Positions 24,446 through 33,538 are shown, counted from the first letter of the stretch. The stretch is DNA of 64,000 nt from Paenibacillus sp. FSL R7-0204 (GCF_038002225.1 NZ_JBBOCA010000001.1:3224001-3288000); one strand, 5' to 3'. Translations and numbers: made by a program. Notes: a model not told the origin generated them from the letters alone.

Positions 24446-24856
24446 TGCTTATTCTACCTAAAGACATATACGAAATTTACCGCGAATACGAACAAATATC
24501 CAACCGATGGAAAGTTTAGGCCGAATCTTGTCGTATTCGTTGATGAAGATGATGTATACTGTTTGCCTATTACAGGTTCATCTCCGAATGATCCACCAAG
24601 ACATAAGGGGGATTACTGGAAGGTGGGAATTGAAGAGTGGAGAGAGATCCCTCTAAAGAAGAAATCCTGGATAGTTATCAATCAAGCTAAAATTGTTGAT
24701 AGAGAAGACATAGAAAATGCTAAATACATAGGTCCATTACAGGAAGACGATTGGATTAAAGTTATTGAGAAAACAGAAGAGTATGAGAAGTGTTTGGAAC
24801 AAATCAAAAATACTCGCAGTGTTCGCTCTAAAAATAATCGCACTACGAATACTTAA
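24444..24856 (+). pseudogene. PemK/MazF-like toxin gene, frameshifted
   Basis: The ATG at 24444 overlaps the upstream stop and reads 'MLILPKDIYEIYREY' before stopping at about 24518. A second frame, from about 24490, continues 'NKYPTDGKFRPNLVVFVDEDDVYCLPITGSSPNDPPRHKGDYWKV' and on to 24856. Joined, this is a protein of about 135 residues with PemK-like features: a basic-loop start, 'FRP.LVV.VDED', 'ITGS', and 'WIVINQAKIVDRE'. Such toxins are sequence-specific RNases. One indel near 24490 breaks it, so the toxin is probably dead unless the frameshift is a sequencing error. A terminator overlaps its stop. Confidence 0.65.
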
Positions 24857-24886
24857 AACCACTCAATTAATTGAGTGGTTTTTTTA
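24855..24886 (+). terminator. Strong terminator of the toxin-antitoxin-like operon
   Basis: AAAACCACTCAATT pairs perfectly with AATTGAGTGGTTTT (24855-24882), followed by more Ts. It overlaps the toxin stop codon. Confidence 0.9.
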
Positions 24887-24941
24887 GAAAAATAAAAATC
24901 GATCAAGGCTCTAACAAAGTGATTTATGAGGAGAGTACACC

Positions 24942-25349
24942 ATGAAACTAGGAGCAACCTTATACATTAAGAATACCACTGAAGCTGTAGCATTTTATTC
25001 AGAAGCCTTTGGACTTACCCTGGGCTATCATGAGAGATTCCCGGATGGCACATTTATGCACGCATCATTACTTAGAGATGGACAAGAAGTATTTGCTGTC
25101 AGCGAATCACACAATGATAATTTGGTTAGAATTATGCTCTCATCATCACTAGAGGGATCACGTCCAACTATGAGTTATGGGATTAACTTTGAGCGTGAAG
25201 AAGAAGTGAACAAGGCATACGAAATGCTAGCGAAGGGCGGCACGGTGTTATTTCCGTTAGGCGCCCTTCCCTGGAGCTCCTGCTGTGCTGAAGTCGTCGA
25301 TAAGTACGGTGTGTACTGGTATATCACGGTAGATCCTTCTTCTCAATGA
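24942..25349 (+). CDS. VOC family (PhnB-like) protein
   Basis: 135 residues of the vicinal-oxygen-chelate fold in the PhnB/3-demethylubiquinone-like subtype: 'LYIKNTTEAVAFYSEAFGLTLGYHERFPDGTFMHASLLRDGQEVFAVSE' and 'FPLGALPWSSCCAEVVDKYGVYWYI'. The family's typical metal ligands are only partly present, so it may be a non-enzymatic binding protein. GAGGAG precedes the ATG. Its last 26 bp overlap the 3' end of the convergent second VOC gene. Confidence 0.82.
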   Translation: MKLGATLYIKNTTEAVAFYSEAFGLTLGYHERFPDGTFMHASLLRDGQEVFAVSESHNDNLVRIMLSSSLEGSRPTMSYGINFEREEEVNKAYEMLAKGGTVLFPLGALPWSSCCAEVVDKYGVYWYITVDPSSQ

Positions 25350-25674
25350 AGCTAACCGTATTGCCGTCGGGATCAAGGAACCAGAAGGAATAGGCGCCCC
25401 ACGGTCTGCGCTCAGGTGGAGAGGTAATCCCGATACCGGGGATGGCTTGCTTCAGACGGTCATATTCAGCCAAGACATCATGAACATAGAACATTAGTGA
25501 CATATTCTTGTCATTGACCACATTCACTTGGCCCGGATTGTAGACCGCAAGCTGGGCGCTGTCGAATCCATAATGCTGACCTTCAACAACCGGAGACTCC
25601 TTGAGCACGATTTCATAAAAAGCAGCCAGGCGCGGCGCATTGTCAGTCAGAATACAGACTCCACAAAGCTTCAT
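25324..25674 (-). CDS. VOC family (glyoxalase/bleomycin-resistance-like) protein
   Basis: 116 residues: 'CGVCILTDNAPRLAAFYEIVLKESP' and the closing 'AYSFWFLDPDGNTVSFIEKK' are the two beta-alpha-beta-beta-beta halves of a VOC protein. The C-terminal Glu ligand and 'DPDGN' are kept. Substrate unknown; drug binding or detoxification is usual for the family. GAAGGT stands before the ATG. It is convergent with, and overlaps, the other VOC gene. Confidence 0.85.
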   Translation of the reverse strand: MKLCGVCILTDNAPRLAAFYEIVLKESPVVEGQHYGFDSAQLAVYNPGQVNVVNDKNMSLMFYVHDVLAEYDRLKQAIPGIGITSPPERRPWGAYSFWFLDPDGNTVSFIEKKDLP

Positions 25675-25706
25675 GTGTATACCTTCTTCCTATTTTTGCA
25701 TTTATT

Positions 25707-26027
25707 TTAATTTTCTGAATAGCGTGCCTGAAGCTTTTGCTTATGCGATATCAAGATATCTTCAAGCGATATATCATATTTATTGGCGATGACAATGAGA
25801 TTTCCTAGAACATCTCCAAGTTCTTCTGTTAATTCAGCTTTATTCTCTTGAAATGTGCCTGCAACCTCGTCTGGACGATCCCTGCCAATCTCTAATGCAC
25901 GAATTGCGCGGGCGACTTCCCCAGTTTCTTCAGCAAGAAATCCAATACGAACAAATATATCTAAGTCCGACCAGTTACGATTCTTGTAATATTCCCTAAC
26001 CCATTGTTGAAATTCAGTGATATCCAT
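25707..26027 (-). CDS. MazG-like nucleotide pyrophosphohydrolase
   Basis: 106 residues with the all-alpha NTP pyrophosphohydrolase motif: 'FLAEETGEVARAIRALE' and 'KAELTEELGDVLGNLIVIANKY', giving the EExxE...ExxD metal-binding pattern. Enzymes of this type hydrolyse (d)NTPs to the monophosphate and pyrophosphate for pool cleaning. GGAGGG precedes the ATG. It lies 32 bp downstream of the VOC gene's start on the same strand side and may be independent. Confidence 0.88.
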   Translation of the reverse strand: MDITEFQQWVREYYKNRNWSDLDIFVRIGFLAEETGEVARAIRALEIGRDRPDEVAGTFQENKAELTEELGDVLGNLIVIANKYDISLEDILISHKQKLQARYSEN

Positions 26028-26133
26028 GTTTCCCTCCGGTATAAGAAGATTGATAGACTCAAAAACTCGAATATAATAATACCATAACTACGCTCATTGT
26101 AATTTGCTTTCGGTGTTAGCTGTTACCATTCAA

Positions 26134-27987
26134 CTACTTACTCCGCCCAATGAAAAACGAATATTTATCTGCCGTCCCCAGCGCGGTAGTCTCTGTACGA
26201 TCCATAAGCTGTAATGCCTTCAATAGAGACCCGACTTGTTCGTGCATCAGATTCACATCGAATTTATCCATTTCTCTGTCTGCGCTATCTACCAGGAGAT
26301 AATCCGGCATGGGGATGAGTCCAATCATTGGAATCCCGGCATTGAACAGGGGCTGACTCTCACCGAATTGAAACTTATTATGTCCGCGTAAGATAACGGT
26401 CCTGGTGTTACTTCTATCTTCAACGGCTTTCTTCCAAATGGCTTCCATGATTTCATTTCCTGCATAGGCAAATTCAGTGCTTATTTCTCCAGTGGGTCCA
26501 TATTGTCCGGAAGCATTGTCCTTCCATTCCAAGCTGCCTAGATGTTCTACAGTGAGTCCTGCCACGGCTTTCAGGTGCCCATCTGTACCATCCCACAGTT
26601 CAGGATGTGCCTGCATCCAGGTTGAGGTTGCCTGCGAGGTACCTTTGAATTCGGGCAATCTGAAATGTCCTGTTACAAAGGCGAAGATCATAGTCCGTTC
26701 TGGCTGCTCCTGCTGCTGCAGGTAACGAATCATGGAGAGCATTCCAATCGCACCGTCTTCTTCTACCACATTTACACCGTCAGTATGCGTATTAACGATG
26801 ATCGATTCCTTTTTGTTCTTTCCTGCAATTTTCACATAAAAAGATTCAGTCGGCGCATTTTTCTGTGTTTCTGCCTCTAAAATTACTGTGCCCACTTTAA
26901 GCTCCTTAGCTGCGTTGACCACTCTCTGCCCATCTGTTTTATTGACCCATACTGCCGGGATTCCGAAATAATGCTCGGTGAAGGGGAGGTATTGCTTTTC
27001 AGCCTTTTCATCTGAAACACCATCCCAGACGATAATGACTGCTTTGACGCCCTGTTCCTTGGCTTCGTCCAATTTAGCATGCTTCAAAGCTGTGGTAAGG
27101 ACCAGATCGCCCTCATCTGAAGGAATACCGCCTGGTGCCCGAAATTTTTCGTGTATATTCATCACCAGTGCCATGGGGAAATTCTTAAAGTTCTTGATTT
27201 CAACGACGGCTATTTTGCCCTTGGCTTCCTCATATTTACCAGGTTTGGTGTAGACAAACTCTCCGGTAACTCCATTTGTATCGGTCTCGCCTGAGTAAGG
27301 AAACGCAGAGGATACATGAATATCCTCGTTATCTATGGTCACAGAGCTGCGCTTCTCTTCCCAGCGATCAAAAGTATACTTATCACGGTACACAGTAAGC
27401 CCCATATCCGTCACCTGCTGCTGTAACCAGGCAATGAACCGATTGTGACCTTCTGAGCCCGTTGTACGGCTGCCGTAGGAATTCATAGTTTCTATATTTT
27501 TCAACATGGTGGTTGGAGAATCAAGCTGGTCATTGTTGACTTCAGCAGTTAAATCAGCTGGCAGAGTAACGGACCGGGTAATCGGCTGAGCATAGATATT
27601 AACGATCCAAACTACACTGGAAACTAAAGCGACAATACCGTACAGCACTCTCCGAACTACTAGCAAAACCTTCCCGCTCTTACGCACTTCACCAGCCCAA
27701 AACACATTCCATGCCCCTGCGACGATAAGCAGTAAAGTAGCGAGTATGAACAACCAAAACTCATTAGTGACTAAGAATAAAATCTCGGTTACGAGGGCAA
27801 CTGCATAGACCCAGAACAGTTTACCTCTTTCTTTGAGGTGAAAAGTATAAATACCTAATTGTGCCAATAGAACCATAATTGCTAGTACAGCGAATAACAT
27901 TTCTTTCCCGATAAATACAGAAGCACCAAACGCTAGAATCAGGAATAGAATCCCCGACAATTCTCCATTAAATTTACTTCTCATCAT
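26134..27987 (-). CDS. Membrane-anchored M28-like peptidase with PA domain, catalytic residues altered
   Basis: 617 residues. Four or five N-terminal membrane segments (about 1-135) are followed by an extracytoplasmic part with an M28 aminopeptidase-like fold, split by a PA-type insertion (about 225-375). 'IIVNTHTDGVNVVEEDGAIGMLSMIRYL' (about 393-420) matches the first zinc region (H-x-D, then the bridging acidic residue). The expected Glu-Glu of 'F...EE.GL.GS' is replaced by 'FAFVTGHFRLPEFKGTS', so the general-base Glu and a zinc ligand seem to be lost. It may be an inactive or altered peptidase. The start ATG is one of two (MM). Confidence 0.75.
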   Translation of the reverse strand: MMRSKFNGELSGILFLILAFGASVFIGKEMLFAVLAIMVLLAQLGIYTFHLKERGKLFWVYAVALVTEILFLVTNEFWLFILATLLLIVAGAWNVFWAGEVRKSGKVLLVVRRVLYGIVALVSSVVWIVNIYAQPITRSVTLPADLTAEVNNDQLDSPTTMLKNIETMNSYGSRTTGSEGHNRFIAWLQQQVTDMGLTVYRDKYTFDRWEEKRSSVTIDNEDIHVSSAFPYSGETDTNGVTGEFVYTKPGKYEEAKGKIAVVEIKNFKNFPMALVMNIHEKFRAPGGIPSDEGDLVLTTALKHAKLDEAKEQGVKAVIIVWDGVSDEKAEKQYLPFTEHYFGIPAVWVNKTDGQRVVNAAKELKVGTVILEAETQKNAPTESFYVKIAGKNKKESIIVNTHTDGVNVVEEDGAIGMLSMIRYLQQQEQPERTMIFAFVTGHFRLPEFKGTSQATSTWMQAHPELWDGTDGHLKAVAGLTVEHLGSLEWKDNASGQYGPTGEISTEFAYAGNEIMEAIWKKAVEDRSNTRTVILRGHNKFQFGESQPLFNAGIPMIGLIPMPDYLLVDSADREMDKFDVNLMHEQVGSLLKALQLMDRTETTALGTADKYSFFIGRSK

Positions 27988-28186
27988 ATACCTCTTTCGT
28001 TAAAAGCATATTTGCCCGTTTTTTAAGTGTACCATTAACTATATTTCACTATAAGGGTTGAAGTATACTTCAAGGTCAAGGCAAGCTTTTGGATTTACCC
28101 TCGTTGTGCAGGGAAGGGCTGCTTCAAGGCGTCTTACTAGATAAGTTCATAATGAACCAGACGACCGATCTTGAAGGAGTTTAATC

Positions 28187-29665
28187 ATGAAGAAGACAAC
28201 GCGAAGAACAGAAATGCTGCTAAAAGGTATTGCGATGATGCTGATCGTGATCCTTGCTACGGCTGCATGTTGGCATGAGATTGGAACTCTTTTGGCCTCA
28301 GGGGAGGTTGACAGTGAGTCCGCTATGGTGCAGAGTATCATGGACAAAACAGCGACCCCAGGTGTAGCGATCCTATCTACCAGTAACGGTAAGACCGAAT
28401 TTAAAACCTACGGCTACGCCGATAAGGAGCAGCGAAGGCAAGTTACAGCGGAGTCGCTTTTTGAAATAGGCTCAACGACCAAGGCGTTCACGGCTCTGGC
28501 CGTGATTATGCTACAGGATCAGGGAGCCTTGAAGTATACCGATGATGTCTCGCAATACCTGCCAGAGTTTGCTCCGGCCTATAAGGGGGAGAAGGCCAAG
28601 ATCACAATTAACCACCTACTCGCACATACCAGCGGTATTCCGTCTTGGAGCATCCGCCTGATCCCCGAAGGTTCGGGTAAGGAGCAGCTTACATCGACCA
28701 TACATAACATATCCAGCCTTGCGCTGGATACCCAGCCGGGCAGTGCCTATCAGTACGCAACGGTGAATTACGATATTCTGGCAGCGGTCATTGAACGGGT
28801 GACAGGGATGAGTTATCAGGATTATGTGACGGAGCACATCCTTAAGCCGCTGGGGATGAACGACAGCTATTTCTCGACAGGACAGGAACGGAAGCCGGGG
28901 CAGTTTGCGCAGGGGTATCGGGTGTTTTTTGGCAAAAGCATGGCCTACGATGCTCCCAGATACTACGGCAATATAGCCGCAGGGTATCTGGTGACCAACT
29001 TGAACGATTTGCAGCACTGGGTTAATGCCCAGATGGGAAGCAGCAAGATCCCGGATGATCTGCAGAAGGCCATTGGGCAATCGCATGATCCTGACCACCG
29101 TACAGCGGGGCAAGAAAGTGAGAATCTATTCTATGCCTTCGGCTGGAGCCAAAACTCGGAGACGCATGAAATCCGTCATAGCGGAAGCAACCCGAATTAT
29201 TCCTCCCAGGTAATCATCGATCCGCAGCGGAAGGAGGGCGTGTTCGTACTGGCTAACCTGAACTCTACCGCACCCACGCTCATTGCCCAGAATATCTATG
29301 ATCAGATGCAAGGGCAGCAGATGAAGACCTTTAAGTATGATGATACCTATATCCTAATGGATGGGATAGCTTCGTTGTTAGTTGTGTTCACTGTGATTGG
29401 GATTGCGTTTAAACTCATCCGGCTGGCAGGAGGGAGAAGCGATTTTGCCACAGAGAAGGGAATCCGTCGTCAAAAGATCAAGGCTCGTGTTACCCTGTTT
29501 ATCAGAGCGCTGTTGTTACTATTGGTGCTAGGCTGGCCTTTTTTGGTAAACTACAATTACACCATGATTAGTGTATGGATGTCCTATTCGATATTGCTGT
29601 GGATGGGGCTGGCTTCGCTTAGCTGCGTGTTGTCTATGATTCTGGCAGGCAGACATTGGCGTTGA
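28187..29665 (+). CDS. Beta-lactamase family (class C-like) serine hydrolase, membrane-anchored
   Basis: 492 residues. An N-terminal signal or anchor segment (about 12-30) precedes a serine beta-lactamase/DD-peptidase fold with SxxK at Ser96-Lys99 (GSTTKA) and 'RHSGSNPNYSS' for the HxG motif. The YxN motif reads YAT (about 190-192), a variant seen in this family. 'HLLAHTSGIPSW' is typical. The C-terminus carries three further membrane segments (about 390-490). GAAGGAG precedes the ATG. Role: probably D-amino-acid ester or peptide hydrolysis at the cell surface, not antibiotic resistance as such. Confidence 0.88.
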   Translation: MKKTTRRTEMLLKGIAMMLIVILATAACWHEIGTLLASGEVDSESAMVQSIMDKTATPGVAILSTSNGKTEFKTYGYADKEQRRQVTAESLFEIGSTTKAFTALAVIMLQDQGALKYTDDVSQYLPEFAPAYKGEKAKITINHLLAHTSGIPSWSIRLIPEGSGKEQLTSTIHNISSLALDTQPGSAYQYATVNYDILAAVIERVTGMSYQDYVTEHILKPLGMNDSYFSTGQERKPGQFAQGYRVFFGKSMAYDAPRYYGNIAAGYLVTNLNDLQHWVNAQMGSSKIPDDLQKAIGQSHDPDHRTAGQESENLFYAFGWSQNSETHEIRHSGSNPNYSSQVIIDPQRKEGVFVLANLNSTAPTLIAQNIYDQMQGQQMKTFKYDDTYILMDGIASLLVVFTVIGIAFKLIRLAGGRSDFATEKGIRRQKIKARVTLFIRALLLLLVLGWPFLVNYNYTMISVWMSYSILLWMGLASLSCVLSMILAGRHWR

Positions 29666-29693
29666 CTATAAAGAAGGAGATGATCCTTATTAA

Positions 29694-30041
29694 TCGTTTT
29701 CCTTTGCATTCGAGAAAAAGAATCCTTCAGACATTCAATATTTGAAAAATGGCGAAGAGATTTCAATAGATTTTGGATCGAATCCGCCTGAAACACTTTC
29801 CATAAGCGATGGATTACTTGATGCTAATGGAGATTATTTATATACATCCAAAGAAATCACTAATGTTCCCTATGTTACAAAGAAAGGTGTGTATAGCTTC
29901 AAATTAGACACGCACATCGCTTCTGCTTTAAGCTCTTACTATGAAAAAGATCAAAAGGAATTTAGAGGTTTTATCATAAATGCAAGCTGGGAGAAGCAGG
30001 AGAAGAACTATGCTTTTGCGATCCAATCAAACGCTCTCTGA
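29694..30041 (+). pseudogene. 3' fragment of an unknown gene
   Basis: The open frame after a TAA at 29691-29693 reads 'FAFEKKNPSDIQYLKNGEEISIDFGS' and goes on to 30041, but no ATG, GTG or TTG with a ribosome site is found; the TTG at 29742 has none. The 115 or so residues look like the C-terminal beta-rich part of an exported protein whose signal peptide is gone. I treat it as a 5'-truncated remnant. No family is recognised. Confidence 0.5.
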
Positions 30042-30055
30042 AAGGAGCAAATCCC

Positions 30056-30406
30056 ATGATCTACATAACAGGCGACATTCACGGTTCCATCAGTGTGGCC
30101 AGCCGTTTTAATTCAAGGAATTTCCCTGAAGGCAGGACGCTGACGAAGCAGGATTATGTCATAATCGTAGGGGATTTCGGCTTGTTGTGGGCAGATGACG
30201 CGGAGGATCGCTTTTGGCTAAAATGGCTTACTGAGAAACCATGGACCACCCTGTTTATTGACGGGAATCACGAGAACTTTGATCTGCTCGAATCCTACCC
30301 AGTCTTCGAATGGAACGGCGGTCGGGTGCATCACATTACTCCTAGTATCATATCGGTTAAACCAAAAAAAGGAGCAGAAAAAAACTGCCCCTCTAAGACT
30401 CATTAA
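30056..30406 (+). pseudogene. Metallophosphoesterase, 3'-truncated
   Basis: Starts with AAAGGAG and ATG at 30056. It carries the first metal motifs of a calcineurin-like phosphoesterase: GDIHGS (residues 6-11), GDFG (about 39-42) and GNHEN (about 71-75). It then breaks after 'VHHITPSIISVKPKKG', and the last residues are read through the terminator of the opposite gene. The His-rich motifs (GHxH) needed for the second half of the active site are missing, so it is a truncated, most likely inactive gene. Confidence 0.8.
30364..30391 (-). terminator. Terminator of the lipoprotein gene
   Basis: On the minus strand GGGGCAG, a T7 loop and CTGCTCC form a stem (one wobble pair) followed by seven Ts, 19 bp after the stop of the gene at 30410. 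Confidence 0.75.
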
Positions 30407-30409
30407 TAA

Positions 30410-30895
30410 TCATTTTGCCATAACATTAGAAATCTGATTTTGAACCTCATCTATTGTAAATTCGCCGCTAAATCCTTGAAGACTAGATGAAATGACTCCA
30501 TTTTTTTCGATTAAAAGAGAGTTATACGATTTTTGTGTATAGTAAGAGCCGGTATCCTCTAAGAACATAACATACTTAGAATCAGAACTAACATAATATG
30601 AAGGATCTGTTAGTTTTAAGGATATTGTTTTATTCGTTTCGTCACCTTTCAACACTTTCAAAACATTCAGATTTGATTCTTGTGAAGGAGGGTCACCGTC
30701 AAGATTTTTAGTGTCAGTGATTTCTCCATAAACAACCAATTCTGAATTCGAGACTAATTCTTTAAAGGTGTAAGAAGGCCAATCTCCAGTATTGCTATTG
30801 TTTCCAGTACTAGGTTCAGTCGAGGATTGACATGAAGTAATCAATAGTGCAAACAAAAATAATAATAGTAATTTTGTAGGTCTGGTTCTGTTCAT
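30410..30895 (-). CDS. Lipoprotein sharing its domain with the adjacent metalloprotease
   Basis: About 161 residues. A lipoprotein signal ends in the lipobox LLITSC (about 13-18), so the protein is anchored to the membrane. The mature part ('DWPSYTFKELVSNSELVVYGEITDTKNL' and 'DEVQNQISNVMAK') is clearly homologous to the C-terminal 140 residues of the neighbouring broken protease ('DWPEYNFNELISKQSDVVVQVKVIDTQE'). The ATG at 30893-30895 has GGAGATG. The domain has no name that I know; it could be a targeting or inhibitory module. The gene lies 63 bp downstream of the protease gene in the same direction. Confidence 0.75.
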   Translation of the reverse strand: MNRTRPTKLLLLFLFALLITSCQSSTEPSTGNNSNTGDWPSYTFKELVSNSELVVYGEITDTKNLDGDPPSQESNLNVLKVLKGDETNKTISLKLTDPSYYVSSDSKYVMFLEDTGSYYTQKSYNSLLIEKNGVISSSLQGFSGEFTIDEVQNQISNVMAK

Positions 30896-30958
30896 CTTTA
30901 TTTCATCTCCTTTTATCATAAAAGGACGGAGAAGCAAATGAAATAGTTTCTTCTCGGC

Positions 30959-31847
30959 TTATAAACTTAATTTCTTGCTGGCAAACGTTGACTTAAAAGT
31001 ATCGAACTCTGTGAATTTTCCTTTGAAATCAGGGATGTTACTATTATATGTGCCATTTTGATCTATAAGAATAGAGTTTTTATCACTTTCATAATAATAA
31101 TCGCCTTGCTTTTTTAAGATCATAATGTAGGTATTTCCGTTTTCTACAAAATCTAAGGCCTGATCTAAAATAATTTCGCCAGATACATCACCTTGAATAG
31201 TATCCAGAATTTTGAGAGTTGATAGTTGAGCTGGTGGGAGATTGTCATCAACTGGCTTTTCCTGCGTATCTATGACTTTTACTTGAACTACTACATCTGA
31301 CTGTTTAGAAATAAGCTCATTAAAGTTATACTCAGGCCAATCGGCATGCGGTATTGGATTGTAATTGTCTGGGCTGGTCGAGGATTTTGCGCTGGATCTA
31401 TAAGGGTTTATATCGTTAATGTCATGTGGCTGTGGAGTGGTTATTGTAGTTCTATCTCTTTCATAACTCATAATGGAAGTGTTACCGTATCCGCTCTCAA
31501 TGTCATTTAAAAACTGTGCATGTCCGAATTCGTGAGTTGCTGAACTAATTGCACATGCACCTGGGTTGCTATTACACCCTTGATACTCATGTATGGCCTT
31601 GGTGTTAACGTAAACATGGAAATATTTAGTTGGAGTGCCTGTAGGGGAATATAAGCCAAACCAGCTATAAGCTAATTCCCCGTAGTGGGCAGCATTTAGA
31701 GAGGTTGAGTTTTGTGATATCGTTGTCCCTACAGAACTTGTCCAATTGGAGCCAGCGGTTGTCCAAGCAGTGTGCGGAAGAAACTGAACCCATAATAAGC
31801 GATAAAAATCCGAAAAGTAGAAACATTCTTGTTAACTTTTGCTTCAT
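30959..31847 (-). pseudogene. Matrixin-like secreted metalloprotease with C-terminal lipoprotein-like domain, frameshifted
   Basis: The ATG at 31845-31847 (AGGAGGA upstream) starts a good signal peptide ending VSSA, then the frame shifts. The other frame reads 'HTAWTTAGSNWTSS', then 'SSATHEFGHAQFLND' with the zinc-binding HEFGH, and 'SIMSYERDR' as the Met-turn, then 'PQPHDINDINPYRS', and ends in a domain shared with the next lipoprotein. This is a metzincin of the matrixin or M57 type. A 2-base loss in a CACAC run at 31770-31774 restores length (889 + 2 = 891) and joins 'SA-HTAW' correctly. An HxxGxxH third ligand is not obvious (the third His or Asp may be in 'ND'). Confidence 0.7.
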
Positions 31848-32252
31848 TTAATTTACTCCTCCTTAAAATTTTAATGAATTTTACATACGATTAATTGACA
31901 AAAAAATTCTAATCGTGAATCATAAATTCAAAATATCCCCTTTTATCTCTATGCGGAAATCTATGGAAAACAATCTTTACTCATATTTAGGCATCCAGTT
32001 TGCTTAAGGAGGGAGTATCTGATTCAACATAGTGAGGGATGACTTTTATGAGGAATTCCGAGTGCCTTAGGATATGATTAAGCCTCCGGTCTATAGCCCA
32101 CATAGGAAATACTATTTATGTACTTCGTATATAGGGAATAGAATATTATTAATAATATCCCAACTGCCAGCTTCATCGAGCCTTTTATACAATATAAATA
32201 CAAAATAAATATTCAACTATATGCTAAATAGTAACGAAAGTGATGATACCTG
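31848..32252. other. AT-rich intergenic region, no gene seen
   Basis: Apart from the promoter and leader region of the protease gene at its left end, these 405 bp hold stop codons in every frame and no hairpin of note. Nothing can be supported. Confidence 0.5.
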
Positions 32253-32696
32253 ATGAAAAAGACAAAGCTTACAGATATACTTCATAAACGAAATATTCAA
32301 TATACTGAGGTTGGTAGATGGGGGAAGTATCTTAGAGGCGTCTGGGAGAAGGAATTTGCTGAGACTATAAGCAGCGATGAGAAAAGGAAAATATATTTGA
32401 ACGACTTTTTATGGAATCTATTCAGCTACAGTAGGGTGAAAGCTTACGAGAAGGACTATGCAAAAAATGCATTTAACAATGAACTGAAGAATCGTGTATA
32501 TGTGTTTTATCAACATTCTGATCTTGCATTAACTATAGAGAATGCGAAGGATATTGTTGCTGAAAATATTAAAAATGAAGACGATATTTATATCGTAGAT
32601 ACTGAATTTCAATGGACGTATGTGAACACTCATGAATCATTTACTGGACCTTATTTTTATCATAAAAAGAAGAATATTCACATGACCAACGGTTAA
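32253..32696 (+). CDS. DUF4275 family protein
   Basis: 147 residues. The pattern 'FLWNLFSYSRVKAYEKDYAKNAFNN', 'VYVFYQHSDLALTIENAKDIV' and 'DIYIVDTEFQWTYVNTHESFTGPYF' matches DUF4275, a small soluble family of unknown function often found among orphan immunity genes in Bacillota. The gene is AT-rich like its neighbours. The ribosome site is weak. No toxin is seen nearby. Confidence 0.75.
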   Translation: MKKTKLTDILHKRNIQYTEVGRWGKYLRGVWEKEFAETISSDEKRKIYLNDFLWNLFSYSRVKAYEKDYAKNAFNNELKNRVYVFYQHSDLALTIENAKDIVAENIKNEDDIYIVDTEFQWTYVNTHESFTGPYFYHKKKNIHMTNG

Positions 32697-32770
32697 GTGC
32701 TGGGTCAGTTTCCGCTCATCATGATTTCATCATTACTAAAAAAATTGTAGATATGCTTATGATTGAGTTG

Positions 32771-32800
32771 AGACTAGATGAGTAGAGACTAGATGAGTAG
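32771..32800. repeat. Tandem 15-bp duplication upstream of the methyltransferase
   Basis: AGACTAGATGAGTAG occurs twice in a row (32771-32785, 32786-32800), 18 bp before the start codon at 32818. It may be a simple slippage duplication in the leader. Confidence 0.8.
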
Positions 32801-32817
32801 AGGAAAGGTGAGCTGAG

Positions 32818-33510
32818 ATGAGCAAAGAGATTAAATTGGATTTAAGACGTATCGTGTTTATTGGAAGGACTTTTGAAGAATACATGTCCATGTTTAATTT
32901 AACACAGAGGGAATTGAAGGGACGGTCTATTCTGGATTGCCCCGCTGGAGCATGTTCGTTCACGGCCTATGCAAATAAACTAGGTGCCGACGTAACAGCA
33001 ACGGATATCGCTTATTTTCATGATTATGAGGATCTTCACACAAAAGGCCTGAAAGACTTGGAACACGCCATGACCAAAATGGAAAGTGCCCAAACCAACT
33101 ACTTATGGGATTATTTCCAATCCGTTGACGAACTGAAACAACATCGATCCCGCGCCTTAACTGATTGTGCAGAGGATATGAAAAACCATCCCGGGCGTTA
33201 TATCGCATCGGCACTGCCTACGCTCCCATTCAAGGATAAGCAATTTGATATGACTCTGTCTGCACACTTTTTGTTTATGTATTCAGATAGGCTTGATTTT
33301 TATTTCCATAGGCAAACGATCCAAGAGCTACTTCGGGTAACCAAACAGGAAATTCGGATTTTTCCTTTAGTCGGCCTTTCAGGAGAGAGATATCGTCAAT
33401 TGGATGAGCTGCTCACCTTCTTACATCAACAGGGTTGTTCAACTGAAGAAATAACGGTCGGATACGAGTTTCAAAAGGGAGCAAACAGCATGTTGAAGAT
33501 CACTCTTTAG
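32818..33510 (+). CDS. Class I SAM-dependent methyltransferase
   Basis: 230 residues. Motif I reads 'ILDCPAGACSFTAYANKLGADVTATDIAYFHD' (about 39-70), with Pro-Ala-Gly in place of the usual Gly-x-Gly, and 'LPFKDKQFDMTLSAHFLFMY' supplies motif III-IV. A C-terminal helix-strand region follows ('LLRVTKQEIRIFPLVG'). The family resembles the small class I enzymes annotated as SAM-dependent methyltransferases; substrate unknown. AGGTGAG precedes the ATG. A tandem 15-bp repeat lies in the leader. Confidence 0.82.
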   Translation: MSKEIKLDLRRIVFIGRTFEEYMSMFNLTQRELKGRSILDCPAGACSFTAYANKLGADVTATDIAYFHDYEDLHTKGLKDLEHAMTKMESAQTNYLWDYFQSVDELKQHRSRALTDCAEDMKNHPGRYIASALPTLPFKDKQFDMTLSAHFLFMYSDRLDFYFHRQTIQELLRVTKQEIRIFPLVGLSGERYRQLDELLTFLHQQGCSTEEITVGYEFQKGANSMLKITL

Positions 33511-33538
33511 ATTATGGTCTAAACTGAGTTAAATCGAT

